Below are positions 13,217-20,852 of a stretch of DNA of 21,495 bases, piece after piece. Position numbers and translations under genes: made by a program. How positions within the stretch are numbered: position 1 is the stretch's first letter; each line of letters starts with the position of its first letter. The stretch spans positions 1 to 21,495 of the IMG/VR virus record IMGVR_UViG_3300043435_000008, one strand, 5' to 3'. The notes below the pieces were generated by a model. That model was not told the DNA's origin. It saw only the letters and a list, made by a program, of their open reading frames with translations, and did no database searches. This stretch comes from a virus.

Positions 13217-13540
13217 TCACACCATACGAACAATAATTATGTCCATAGTGGCTGATGCCAAGTCCGCAGTTGAACCTGATTCGTTTTGGATGCGAAACTT
13301 GACGGTGTTGGCAGCACTGACATAGCCAGTGACAGTCAAACCAACCAAATCCACAGCCAAAGATGCACAAAGAACCATGTCACCCAAGGCGACACCAGGA
13401 ACTGTTACATCATCTGTTTCACCAGCACCATCAACTAATGAGCCAGCATTCAAAGTACAAACAACAGACCAAGTATCAGAGAACAAACCCCGAAAACTGT
13501 CGTTGCCACGGCGGGTAACTACTGCTGAAGCGGTTGCCAT
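13217..13540 (-). CDS. Small virion protein next to capsid, possible decoration protein (107 aa)
   Basis: A 107-residue, Val/Ala-rich, beta-type protein: FSDTWSVVCTLNAGSLVDGA, then GETDDVTVPGVALGDMVLCA, VDLVGLTVTGYVSAANTVKF and a final hydrophobic strand (MDIIIVRMV). The pattern DGAGETxxVTVPGVALGDMV is one I associate with small proteins adjacent to phage coat genes. Position just after the major capsid gene suggests a decoration or stabilising protein, but this is inference. The gene stands between two hairpins, so it may have its own transcript end. ATG at 13540 has AGGAG 8 bases upstream. The space between the capsid terminator and this ATG is only 22 bases. Confidence 0.75.
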   Translation of the reverse strand: MATASAVVTRRGNDSFRGLFSDTWSVVCTLNAGSLVDGAGETDDVTVPGVALGDMVLCASLAVDLVGLTVTGYVSAANTVKFRIQNESGSTADLASATMDIIIVRMV

Positions 13541-13562
13541 TTTGATTTCTCCTAATTAGGTT

Positions 13563-13593
13563 AAAAAAGTCCCCCCACCACTAGGGCAGGGGG
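13563..13593 (-). terminator. Intrinsic terminator after the major capsid gene
   Basis: On the minus strand CCCCC (plus 13589-13593) pairs with GGGGG (plus 13571-13576), probably extended by two or three pairs towards a small loop around CTAGT. It is followed by AC and six T (plus A-run 13563-13568). This is a good rho-independent terminator 12 bases after the capsid stop, in the middle of a co-directional gene series. Confidence 0.85.
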
Positions 13594-13604
13594 CGCAACT
13601 GCAA

Positions 13605-14558
13605 TTAGGCGGGAACCAAAAGTGCAAACATAGATGCAGATTTGGCTGCACTTACGCTTGCGGCTGCACGCAGAATCTGAACGCCATACAAGGTATCAGA
13701 GGTAAACAGAGTAGCCAAATACTCTTGTTTGTACTGAACTTGTGAGCGAACAGCAACTTGCTCAACCAAAACCATTGCATCGCGGTGACCCATGATACAA
13801 ACTCGTGCGGCACCAGTGCCTGATGCAGTGTCGCAATTGCTTGAGACAAACACAGGGATGCCGTACAAGTTACCGATCTCACCAGTGCGAATGGTACTGT
13901 TAGTACCGCCCACAAAGGCTTGTTCAGTGTAACGAGCCAGACCCATCAGGGTGTTGCGACTTGATGGAGGAATCAAGAAGAAACGCTGATCCATAGGGGT
14001 ATCGGTGTCATCCAAACGCTGAATAGTGCGGCGAATGGCGGCATCGGTCAGTGCTGACTCATTGTTGTTTGCGGCAACATAAGCAGTCGTACCATCACCA
14101 CCAATGAACGCACCAGTTGCGTAAGCATTAGTACCTCCACCACCATTGGTAGAGCGACCCAACTGAACCAAGTCGGTATCAACTTGTTTAGCCAGGGCAT
14201 AACCAGCGTCAGAGGTGTAGAAGTTACGCAAGCTGTTCAGGGCTTGGGCCTCGACAATATCCTCAATCAAGCGGCTATATTCATAGTGCTTGTTGATCGA
14301 CACGGTTACTTCAGACTCAGTAGCAGCAATCAAAGTGACTGCGGCTTCTGCGGCCTTGGCAGATGCTGAACCACGGGTAGGTGCGGGGATATGAATCGTA
14401 TCGCCCTTCTTGCCCTTGAAGTTCATCTTCATAACGAGGTTAGCAAGAACCAAGTTTTTCTTGTAAGCCGCAACAATCTCATCACTCCAAATGTCTGGAA
14501 TGAATTTGTCTGCTGTGGTCGTAGTAACTGAGTTACTGGGGGAAAATGCTGTTGCCAT
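13605..14558 (-). CDS. Major capsid protein
   Basis: A 317-residue coat protein. It opens ATAFSPSNSVTTTTADKFIP, continues with DIWSDEIVAAYKKNLVLANL and the strand region GKKGDTIHIPAPTRGSASAK, then VTVSINKHYEYSRLIEDIVE and the long helix ALAKQVDTDLVQLGRS. Later come DDTDTPMDQRFFLIPPSSRN and GIPVFVSSNCDTASG. These are hallmarks of HK97-fold coats of the P22 gp5 / N4 gp56-like group, although shorter than P22 gp5 (430 residues). It lies between scaffold and small virion genes as expected. ATG at 14558 has TTAGGAG about 7 bases upstream, one of the best binding sites in the window, and a strong terminator follows, both consistent with high expression. Confidence 0.9.
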   Translation of the reverse strand: MATAFSPSNSVTTTTADKFIPDIWSDEIVAAYKKNLVLANLVMKMNFKGKKGDTIHIPAPTRGSASAKAAEAAVTLIAATESEVTVSINKHYEYSRLIEDIVEAQALNSLRNFYTSDAGYALAKQVDTDLVQLGRSTNGGGGTNAYATGAFIGGDGTTAYVAANNNESALTDAAIRRTIQRLDDTDTPMDQRFFLIPPSSRNTLMGLARYTEQAFVGGTNSTIRTGEIGNLYGIPVFVSSNCDTASGTGAARVCIMGHRDAMVLVEQVAVRSQVQYKQEYLATLFTSDTLYGVQILRAAASVSAAKSASMFALLVPA

Positions 14559-14587
14559 GTTGTTTCTCCTAAGAAACGAAAATTAAG

Positions 14588-15346
14588 TTACTTAACTCGA
14601 CCTTCTTGATACGCCAACATAATCTCTGAAGATAATGCATCGTATCTGTCAGGTTCTGTCATCTTCAGCCGAATCAGGTCAGCCCTACGATAAACCCTCT
14701 TTGAACTCTCACCAGTTCCACCAACATCCACTTGTGCGGCCTTCATGCTCTGCTTCCTGGCGGTTTCACCCGCTTGTTCAGTCTGCTTTGACTTGACACC
14801 ACGCAACTGCTTGTAAGTAGACAGCAACTCATTGGCACTATCGTAATCGAACTCACCATCTGCTTTTGCATACAGACCAAGGCGAACAGGCGAGGATTTC
14901 ACCCAATTCACAAAGTCCTGATCTTGAGCAATCTGACTGTAGTCGGGATGCTCTTGCGTTAGCTTCTGCTGAATCTGCATCCTTTTGAAATCCACACCCG
15001 CTTGACGGGCGGCGAGAACATCAGGATGATTATCAATAGTCTTCTGAACTGCCTTCTGTGGATTTTCAAAGAAATCTACTTCAGGCTCTTCCTCTTTAAT
15101 AGTCTGTTGCTTTGAACTGAGGTTCTGCTTTATGAGTTCATCAGCGAGTTTCCTTACCTCTCCCACTTCTTGCGCTTGCTTGCCAATCAACTTCTCAGCT
15201 TCTTGGTGCATCCGAACAATGTCTTCTAGACTTTTATCCCTGTATTTATCAGGGAGTCCAGGACTTGCTGGCGCAATGGTGTCAGATAGCTTGGATTCTT
15301 CAGCTTCTAACTCACTCTTCATCTCAGGTTCTTGGTCAATCAACAT
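14588..15346 (-). CDS. Capsid scaffolding protein
   Basis: A 252-residue, highly charged and mostly helical protein directly upstream of the coat gene, the standard scaffold position. The segment SPGLPDKYRDKSLEDIVRMH, followed by EAEKLIGKQAQEVGEVRKLA, is typical of podovirus scaffolds; the middle is acidic (EEEPEVDFFENPQKAV) and the end is basic (KRVYRRADLIRLKM, later AYQEGRVK). In P22 the basic C-terminal helix-turn-helix binds the coat protein, and the charged end here could do the same. It is expected to direct procapsid assembly and leave before maturation. ATG at 15346 has AAAAAGGGATAAT upstream. The next in-frame ATG, eight codons on, is possible but has no better site. Confidence 0.82.
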   Translation of the reverse strand: MLIDQEPEMKSELEAEESKLSDTIAPASPGLPDKYRDKSLEDIVRMHQEAEKLIGKQAQEVGEVRKLADELIKQNLSSKQQTIKEEEPEVDFFENPQKAVQKTIDNHPDVLAARQAGVDFKRMQIQQKLTQEHPDYSQIAQDQDFVNWVKSSPVRLGLYAKADGEFDYDSANELLSTYKQLRGVKSKQTEQAGETARKQSMKAAQVDVGGTGESSKRVYRRADLIRLKMTEPDRYDALSSEIMLAYQEGRVK

Positions 15347-15401
15347 ATTATCCCTTTTTCCTGCCGTTTCGGTTATAGGAGAATCAACTCGACATTGCTG
15401 T
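15347..15401. other. 55-base gap between zinc-ribbon and scaffold genes
   Basis: This is the longest gap without a gene apart from the interval around the capsid terminator. On the minus strand it contains TATAAC but no -35 element at proper distance, and a weak CCG-AAA-CGG hairpin without a T-run. I see no confident promoter or terminator. It ends with the ribosome binding site of the scaffold gene. Confidence 0.4.
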
Positions 15402-15629
15402 TTATGAGTTGTGCTTTTGCTCCCACTTCAACTGATCTAGGTGTTTTTTCTCGAACCTTCCATGCTCTGATGGGAAAGAACCAGACCACCCTTCTAGTTT
15501 GAAGTTTGGAGCAGAAAGAATGCGGTTGGCTGTTTCACCGCACTCACACCTAAAACTCTGAGTCTCATAAACACAGAGCCTTTCGGTTTTATGCCCGTTT
15601 GCACAGGCAAAATCAAACATTCTTTTCAT
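15402..15629 (-). CDS. FmdB-like zinc-ribbon protein (75 aa)
   Basis: A 75-residue protein with an N-terminal zinc ribbon: Cys9-x3-His13 (DFACANGHKTE) and Cys28-x-Cys30 (FRCECGETANRI), a variant of the CxxC/CxxC knuckles of FmdB-type regulators, with His replacing one Cys. The rest is polar (SGSFPSEHGRFEKKHLDQLK). Such small zinc-ribbon proteins are frequent between portal and scaffold genes in environmental podoviruses; their role is not known. ATG at 15629, preceded by CGAGGAACTCA, overlaps the upstream gene by 17 bases; a second in-frame ATG lies at 15620. DNA binding or protein bridging is possible. Confidence 0.78.
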   Translation of the reverse strand: MKRMFDFACANGHKTERLCVYETQSFRCECGETANRILSAPNFKLEGWSGSFPSEHGRFEKKHLDQLKWEQKHNS

Positions 15630-15852
15630 TGAGTTCCTCGTATGCTCTCTCGCTGACCTCTTTCAAGGTTTTCAGCCAAGTAAGTATAGAAAGTTCACCT
15701 TTTTTGAATTGTAGGCTTTGTTCATCAGAAATCACAGATATATTATTCAAGGATGCAATCATGGTGTCAATATCCTCCACCAAATCTTTCCATCCATCAC
15801 TTCCCATCATTGAGAAGCGATTTTCATAATATTTCTGGAGTTCTGGTGTCAT
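15613..15852 (-). CDS. Conserved small phage protein (79 aa)
   Basis: A 79-residue helical protein: TPELQKYYENRFSMMGSDGW, KDLVEDIDTMIASLNNISVI, SDEQSLQFKKGELSILTWLK. I associate this opening and its position beside a zinc-ribbon gene with many environmental podovirus genomes, but know of no function. It has no membrane segment. ATG at 15852 overlaps the previous stop as ATGA, and it overlaps the zinc-ribbon gene by 17 bases, so the two are probably made together. A head-assembly or packaging helper role is only suggested by neighbourhood. Confidence 0.75.
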   Translation of the reverse strand: MTPELQKYYENRFSMMGSDGWKDLVEDIDTMIASLNNISVISDEQSLQFKKGELSILTWLKTLKEVSERAYEELNEKNV

Positions 15853-16109
15853 GCGCCAATGCTTTCAGCTTGAGCCGCCACTTGTGCCTGATAAGCCGCA
15901 ATGACTGCCTCAGTCCAAGCCACATTGCAGATAGCCGCAACATTGGCAGGTACGCCCGTCAGGTCTTGCCCCGGCGTGAGGCTTGTGCGGTGGTAGGCTT
16001 TGCTCAGTTCGTTGCCATCTTCCATGATGCGTGTTGCTTCACGGTAGAGAACGATGCCGTTTTCAGTGACGGTAATTTGGTCAACAGTGGTTGATTTAAT
16101 AATAGACAT
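15849..16109 (-). CDS. Small fibre-cassette companion protein (86 aa)
   Basis: An 86-residue protein: SIIKSTTVDQITVTENGIVL, YREATRIMEDGNELSKAYHR, TSLTPGQDLTGVPANVAAIC, then an Ala-rich helix (WTEAVIAAYQAQVAAQAESI). The strand-rich first part (ITVTENGIVLYREATRIMED) is common in short proteins beside phage tail-fibre genes. It could be a fibre assembly factor, or a minor fibre component; this is inference from position directly downstream of two fibre genes. ATG at 16109 follows TTAAGGAGAAAATC, a near-consensus ribosome binding site, pointing to good expression. Confidence 0.75.
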   Translation of the reverse strand: MSIIKSTTVDQITVTENGIVLYREATRIMEDGNELSKAYHRTSLTPGQDLTGVPANVAAICNVAWTEAVIAAYQAQVAAQAESIGA

Positions 16110-16124
16110 GATTTTCTCCTTAAA

Positions 16125-17117
16125 TTAAACAAAATACTGGAACCACATATCCAGACGAGTATTGTTGGCAAAATTTGCGTTTGTTGTGTTTGTAACACCA
16201 GTTGCACCCATTGCCCAAAGATTTAGGTTTGTCGTAGCGTCTTGAGGCCATCCTGCTGTCGGAGGGCTTGATGTAAAATTAACTGCTAATTCTGTTACTG
16301 CACTTCCAAGGTCGCTACCAACAGTAAAAGGCAATCCACCAACAACAGCATCACCAGTTGAAGACCCCTTGTTAGATAAACCAACAATAAATCGACCAGT
16401 AACTAATCTACCAATTTTTGTATATGTACCGGAATTAACTGAATAGGTAAGTCCAGTACTACCACCGCCAAACGCAAGTGTAGGAGTAAACGTCCCCTCC
16501 TCATAATCATCTAGCGTGTTTGCGTCAGATGATGCTGATTGAGTTGCGGGGAAGGTGATGCCAATACCATTTGCCGTGGTTGTGCCGCCTTGGAGAATTA
16601 CGGCACCAGAGGTATTAAGACGCAAACGCTCTGTATATGTGGTGGTAGTGCAGACTGCAAAAATCATGGGTAAATTTGTACTGCCATCTGCTCCAACGGC
16701 TGTAAGCCTAGCTGTCAATGGTGAACTTTGCACATCTATTGAAAAGGAATTGGCGTTTAGGTTACCCAGTTGACCAGTAAACATTCCTGCGCCACTTACA
16801 GATAGCTTTTCTGGAGGCGAAGCAGTTCCAATACCTACACTTCCACTAGAAGTTGCTAAACTTGATGCGCTCGTTGAAGTTAATGTAGTAAATGCACCTG
16901 TACTTGGAGTGGTTGCCCCCAAAGTACCATTCATTACCGCACCTGTCAGCGTCTTATTGGTTAGCGTATCAGTCGTTGCCTTACCAACCAAAGTGTCAGT
17001 AGCCGCAGGAAGCGTCAAAGTGGTAGTACCAGCTACCGCAGTTGCCGTGACTGTAGTAGTGCCTGATGTGGTTCCAGCAAGAACAAGTGTTCCATTGCCT
17101 AGTGTTGAGGTTGCCAT
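16125..17117 (-). CDS. Tail fibre / appendage protein with beta-rich C-terminal domain (330 aa)
   Basis: A 330-residue Thr/Ser/Gly-rich protein. Residues 1-55 are simple Thr-rich strands (TTTVTATAVAGTTTLTLPAA, then TDTLTNKTLTGAVMNG). Residues about 67-90 carry the fibre motif LGATTPSTGAFTTLTSTSAS, followed by SVGIGTASPPEKLSVSGAGM. From about residue 200 comes the domain DANTLDDYEEGTFTPTL and later YTKIGRLVTGRFIVGLSNKG and GGLPFTVGS, a widespread C-terminal phage appendage domain. It probably forms a trimeric shaft and tip involved in host contact. ATG at 17117 is preceded by AAGGAAAATT. It is second in the fibre cassette. The receptor is unknown. Confidence 0.82.
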   Translation of the reverse strand: MATSTLGNGTLVLAGTTSGTTTVTATAVAGTTTLTLPAATDTLVGKATTDTLTNKTLTGAVMNGTLGATTPSTGAFTTLTSTSASSLATSSGSVGIGTASPPEKLSVSGAGMFTGQLGNLNANSFSIDVQSSPLTARLTAVGADGSTNLPMIFAVCTTTTYTERLRLNTSGAVILQGGTTTANGIGITFPATQSASSDANTLDDYEEGTFTPTLAFGGGSTGLTYSVNSGTYTKIGRLVTGRFIVGLSNKGSSTGDAVVGGLPFTVGSDLGSAVTELAVNFTSSPPTAGWPQDATTNLNLWAMGATGVTNTTNANFANNTRLDMWFQYFV

Positions 17118-17126
17118 AATTTTCCT

Positions 17127-18791
17127 TTAAGGTGTTCCATTGGAGACAATGTTTGCAGAAGAGGTAATCAATCCAGTTGAGTCCATTGATGCAATTGTCG
17201 TTGCCCCATACTTGAATATCAACTTTCCACCACTTTCTTCAATCGTGAAGTTTGTAGTCAAGAGTTTAGGTGTAGATGCAGCCGTGCCAGTAGTATTCTG
17301 ATTCAAAGTAGGAATATCAGCAGCAACAATAGCCCTGAATGTAGGCGCTCCAGAAGACCCATTAGGTGCAGCTAAAACATAGTTTGCAGTCTTAGAAGCA
17401 TAAGGATTCTGAGTGTCTCCATAACTCGCCGCCAAAGATATAGCAGGAGTAGCTCCACCACTTGATGCAACAGGAGAAGTGCCTGTAACCGATGTCACAG
17501 TACCTGTTGTTGGTGTAGTCCAAGTAGGTGTAGCGCCAGTGCCAGCAGAGGTAAGAACTTGACCAGCAGTCCCTTGACTACCATCAAAACTTGTTGTTCC
17601 CGTTACGCTTAAATCAACAAAACTACCATTCTTAGGTGTTGTTGCACCTATTGTCATGTTGTCCATTTCGCCAACAAAAGTAGGCGCAATCTCAATTGAG
17701 TTAACGCCTGTAGGCTTTATGTGGACATGACCTGTACCTGTTGGGCTAATATCAATTTGTGCATTTGTTCCATTGATATTTGTAGATACATTCAGAGATA
17801 AATTATCTCCACCGCCGCCACCCATGCTTAACTGTGTTGTACCAGCAGAGTTTTTAAGGCTCAAACCACCTGAGTTTGTTGCCTGAACAGTGGGAGTTGT
17901 AAGGCTTGTAAGTGTTGCAGTACCACCAGTAATAGCTACAGAACTAGCATTCTGGGTAGACATCGTACCCAAACCACTGATGTCAGTATTTGATAAGGTA
18001 ATAGCACCAGTACGCCCTGCAACTGAAGTTACAAGGTCAGTGTTATCAACTTTTTCCCAAGCAGTGCCATTAAAGATGGCCCAATCGCCTTGCGTCCAAG
18101 TCGTAATGCCATTGAGATTGGTTGAGCCTGTTACAGAGACAACATAGTAGTCTCCCTTTGTTCCTACGCTAGAAACAAGAGTTGGCGTATTGGTTGATGC
18201 GTTCCAAGTGCCTTCATAGTTCACAAATCCAGACAGAGCCGTAATTTGAGACTGAAGGCTTGTCAGAGTATCAAGTACAGACTGAGAAGTACCGCCACCA
18301 TTGGTAATAACTTTGATGCGTTCAGCAACATCAAAAGGAACAACCTCACCAACATTGATCTCACGACCATCATCAAGAGTGATGACAAGGCTACCATCAA
18401 AATCAATGCGAGCAGAGGCAACACCAGTGCCGTCAGAACCATCAACTCCATCACGCCCAGGAACACCATCTCGTCCTGCTGGCCCCGTTGACCCTGCTGG
18501 CCCTTGCTTGCCATCTCGTCCATCTTTGCCATTCTTGCCATCCTGTCCATCTTGTACAGAGGCAACTTTGCTTTGAATCTCGCCATTCAATTGAGCAAAC
18601 TTTTGCTCCATGTCTGACTTGATCTTCTTCAAGCCTTGGATAACAAGTTCAGCGCCCTTGCCAATAGACTCGCTCTTGGCCTTGGCAATCTTCTCTGCGG
18701 CAGACTGTTGCAAAGCAGTAATGATCTCCATCTGCTGTTCAGCAGAGATTCCATCAATTCCTAGCTTACGCTCAAGATCGGCGATGTCCAT
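17127..18791 (-). CDS. Collagen-like tail fibre protein (554 aa)
   Basis: A 554-residue fibre. Residues 8-78 are a charged coiled coil (AAEKIAKAKSESIGKGAELV); 82-121 are fourteen consecutive Gly at every third position (DGKNGKDGRDGKQGPAGSTG), a collagen-like trimer; 124-165 form a small beta unit (ARIDFDGSLVITLDDGREIN). About 187-250 contain the tail-fibre domain YEGTWNASTNTPTLVSSVGT with GDWAIFNGTAWEKVDNTDLV. Later come IGATTPKNGSFVDLSVTGTT and GTAGQVLTSAGTGATPTWTT, and a C-terminal module shared with the 91-aa tail protein. It likely trimerises as a long flexible fibre or head appendage. ATG at 18791 follows the portal TAA with no gap. The exact place on the virion is unknown. Confidence 0.85.
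   Translation of the reverse strand: MDIADLERKLGIDGISAEQQMEIITALQQSAAEKIAKAKSESIGKGAELVIQGLKKIKSDMEQKFAQLNGEIQSKVASVQDGQDGKNGKDGRDGKQGPAGSTGPAGRDGVPGRDGVDGSDGTGVASARIDFDGSLVITLDDGREINVGEVVPFDVAERIKVITNGGGTSQSVLDTLTSLQSQITALSGFVNYEGTWNASTNTPTLVSSVGTKGDYYVVSVTGSTNLNGITTWTQGDWAIFNGTAWEKVDNTDLVTSVAGRTGAITLSNTDISGLGTMSTQNASSVAITGGTATLTSLTTPTVQATNSGGLSLKNSAGTTQLSMGGGGGDNLSLNVSTNINGTNAQIDISPTGTGHVHIKPTGVNSIEIAPTFVGEMDNMTIGATTPKNGSFVDLSVTGTTSFDGSQGTAGQVLTSAGTGATPTWTTPTTGTVTSVTGTSPVASSGGATPAISLAASYGDTQNPYASKTANYVLAAPNGSSGAPTFRAIVAADIPTLNQNTTGTAASTPKLLTTNFTIEESGGKLIFKYGATTIASMDSTGLITSSANIVSNGTP
18429..18548 (-). repeat. Collagen-like Gly-X-Y coding repeat
   Basis: Codons for residues 82-121 of the 554-aa protein repeat Gly-X-Y without interruption (14 Gly). 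X and Y are mostly Asp, Lys, Arg, Pro and Gln, suggesting inter-chain salt bridges in place of hydroxyproline. Confidence 0.9.
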
Positions 18792-20852
18792 TTAGGTCAA
18801 TTCCCTTGAAAGACGATTAAGAAACTCATCTTCAACGCTCGACATTTTGCCCTTCTTGTCAGCCATTTGCAACTCGACAATCTTGGACTTGTTCTTAATG
18901 TCAGCTTCTTTGAGCATCAATTCAGCAATCTTAACCCGCTTGTCAAACTCTTTAGAACCAGCATCGTCTTGGTTTGGCAGGTTCTTAGTCATTGCCGCCA
19001 TGTTCTTGGCTTGCATTTCTTGAGGCATTAACTGAGTTTGCGCCTTCAACTTCTCAGCTTCTGCACGATTCTGTTCAGCTTGAGTTGCATTTACAGCAAT
19101 CACAGCCTGTTTTGCTTCCATATCCAACTGTTGTTGAATCTGTTGCATTTGCTCTGCTTGCGGGTTGGGTTGGCTCATTTTGTCCAACTGCTCCATCAGT
19201 TCATAGCGATTGGTCAGTGAAGAATTAGCCAAAACACCCTTCAGAATCAATGGCAACACAGGAGTGTTAGGGCCAAGGGTCTGGAGCAAACCAATAAACA
19301 TCTGTTGTTCATGCTCACGGGCAATGATGCCCAGAGTGGCAGTGGGAATGAAGGTCATGTCCACAGATGGGTAACGCTCTGGGTCAAACTGCATATACCT
19401 GAAAGCCGCCTTCTGAATGAAGGGGATTAGGAAGTCTTCTTGGAAGTTTACCAGAGTACGCTTGTACTTCTTGATGATGGTGGCAACCGCCATTGACATA
19501 CCGCCTTGGCCCATGTCTCTAGCACCAGCACTGACCATCCCTTGAGAGTCCAAAGTTCCCGTGGATTGCAGGAGCATACGCTCAAAATCCTTGGCAGTGG
19601 CTAGGTTGTTGCCATCAGTCTGCCCAAACTTGAAGGGATAGAGAATCTCTGAAGGTGCGCCATTGGTGAGAATGGCCTTTCCAGGCTTGACTTCAAACTT
19701 AGCACCACGGGGTAGACGGGTTGCATCCATTGCAATCATGGGGCTGGTGGTCAGCGCCAATGAATCCAAGTGAGAACGAATCTGAGCATCAATAGCTTTC
19801 TGCATATTGAAGGCTTTTTCCACTGTGCCACGCCCAAGCAGACGATTGGGAACAGTGTCATCTTGGTAGGTCAGAACAGGGCGATCCTTCATCATGTAAG
19901 GATTTGCCTCTGCTTTTAAGAGTTGCCCATCGTTGGCAATTACGACAATAGCCTCAACCATGTCTGAATATTCTTCAGCAGCGGAACTTTCAGGGAACAA
20001 ATCAACAATATTCTTGTTCTCTTCAAGGTTCTCTAAGTACTCACGGGGAACCAAACCATAGTAGGTTAGCAAAAGCACCTTTTCATCCTGGTACTGACTC
20101 ACTTCTTGGGTGGGTTCTAGGTCAGTATCTTCATAAGTGGGCGTAATGTCTACTTTGCGGTAGATACCACGCTCAATGCCTTCAACAATCTTGTGGATAG
20201 AGATGTACTTCTCAATTGCCACCCCCATGCAGTCATCAACTGAGGTTCCATTGGGATCAAAAAGAAAGTTTTTTGGATTTACAGGTGAAATCTTGACTGA
20301 AATCCTGTCTTTTTCCACTACGCCAATGGCGGCTTGGCCCATTTGTCCAGGAATCGCTTGGGTAGAAGGCACAAACTGCTTTTCAGTCTTAACGACAATC
20401 TCGCCAATGCCTGTGCCGTAGATTTCTGCCATCAACTCAATGGCATCAATGGATTTGCGAATCTTGTCCCGCTTGAAATCCTCCATCAACTGAGCTTTTA
20501 GGACTCCAACATCGATGGGGTTGTTGTTCACATCCCGAATGTCATCTTGAATGTCAAAGAATTCACCCTGACCAAAGATAGCTTCCATGATCTCAGCATG
20601 GCGGGTTTCAACAGCTTGTTGGGTGGCAGGAGTTACGATGCGTGAACGCTCAGACTCACGGGTTTTGTCTTCAGATGCCCACTGTCCACGAAAGATTCGC
20701 TCGTATTCAAGCCAATCGGGAAGGAAGTTGGTATCTCTGTAGTCACGCCAGCGGTTGCAATGGTCAGTAACAAAATCAGTCAGTTCTTTATCAGCCTCAG
20801 TAGGCTCATAAAACTCATTTTGCTCTAGCTTTTCTTGCTTATCTGTTGCCAT
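18792..20852 (-). CDS. Portal protein, P22-like
   Basis: A 686-residue protein, close to P22 portal length (725), expected to form the dodecameric DNA gate of the head. N-terminal part: WRDYRDTNFLPDWLEYERIF and RGQWASEDKTRESERSRIVT, then PATQQAVETRHAEIMEAIFG, a typical P22-type portal opening. The middle contains DDTVPNRLLGRGTVEKAFNM and QKAIDAQIRSHLDSLALTTS. Residues about 560-665 are a long Gln/Glu/Lys-rich helical region (EQMQQIQQQLDMEAKQAVIA), like the P22 portal barrel. I start at ATG 20852, which overlaps the terminase stop (TAATG) and has GGGGG just upstream; an open frame to GTG 20885 would add 11 residues inside terminase. The fibre gene follows its stop directly. Confidence 0.88.
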   Translation of the reverse strand: MATDKQEKLEQNEFYEPTEADKELTDFVTDHCNRWRDYRDTNFLPDWLEYERIFRGQWASEDKTRESERSRIVTPATQQAVETRHAEIMEAIFGQGEFFDIQDDIRDVNNNPIDVGVLKAQLMEDFKRDKIRKSIDAIELMAEIYGTGIGEIVVKTEKQFVPSTQAIPGQMGQAAIGVVEKDRISVKISPVNPKNFLFDPNGTSVDDCMGVAIEKYISIHKIVEGIERGIYRKVDITPTYEDTDLEPTQEVSQYQDEKVLLLTYYGLVPREYLENLEENKNIVDLFPESSAAEEYSDMVEAIVVIANDGQLLKAEANPYMMKDRPVLTYQDDTVPNRLLGRGTVEKAFNMQKAIDAQIRSHLDSLALTTSPMIAMDATRLPRGAKFEVKPGKAILTNGAPSEILYPFKFGQTDGNNLATAKDFERMLLQSTGTLDSQGMVSAGARDMGQGGMSMAVATIIKKYKRTLVNFQEDFLIPFIQKAAFRYMQFDPERYPSVDMTFIPTATLGIIAREHEQQMFIGLLQTLGPNTPVLPLILKGVLANSSLTNRYELMEQLDKMSQPNPQAEQMQQIQQQLDMEAKQAVIAVNATQAEQNRAEAEKLKAQTQLMPQEMQAKNMAAMTKNLPNQDDAGSKEFDKRVKIAELMLKEADIKNKSKIVELQMADKKGKMSSVEDEFLNRLSRELT

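Noticed and set aside
18246-18795. Plus-strand frames opposite the collagen-like repeat, rich in Pro and Ser
   Set aside because: They are the mirror of Gly-rich codons, with no ribosome binding site and no fit to the transcription direction.
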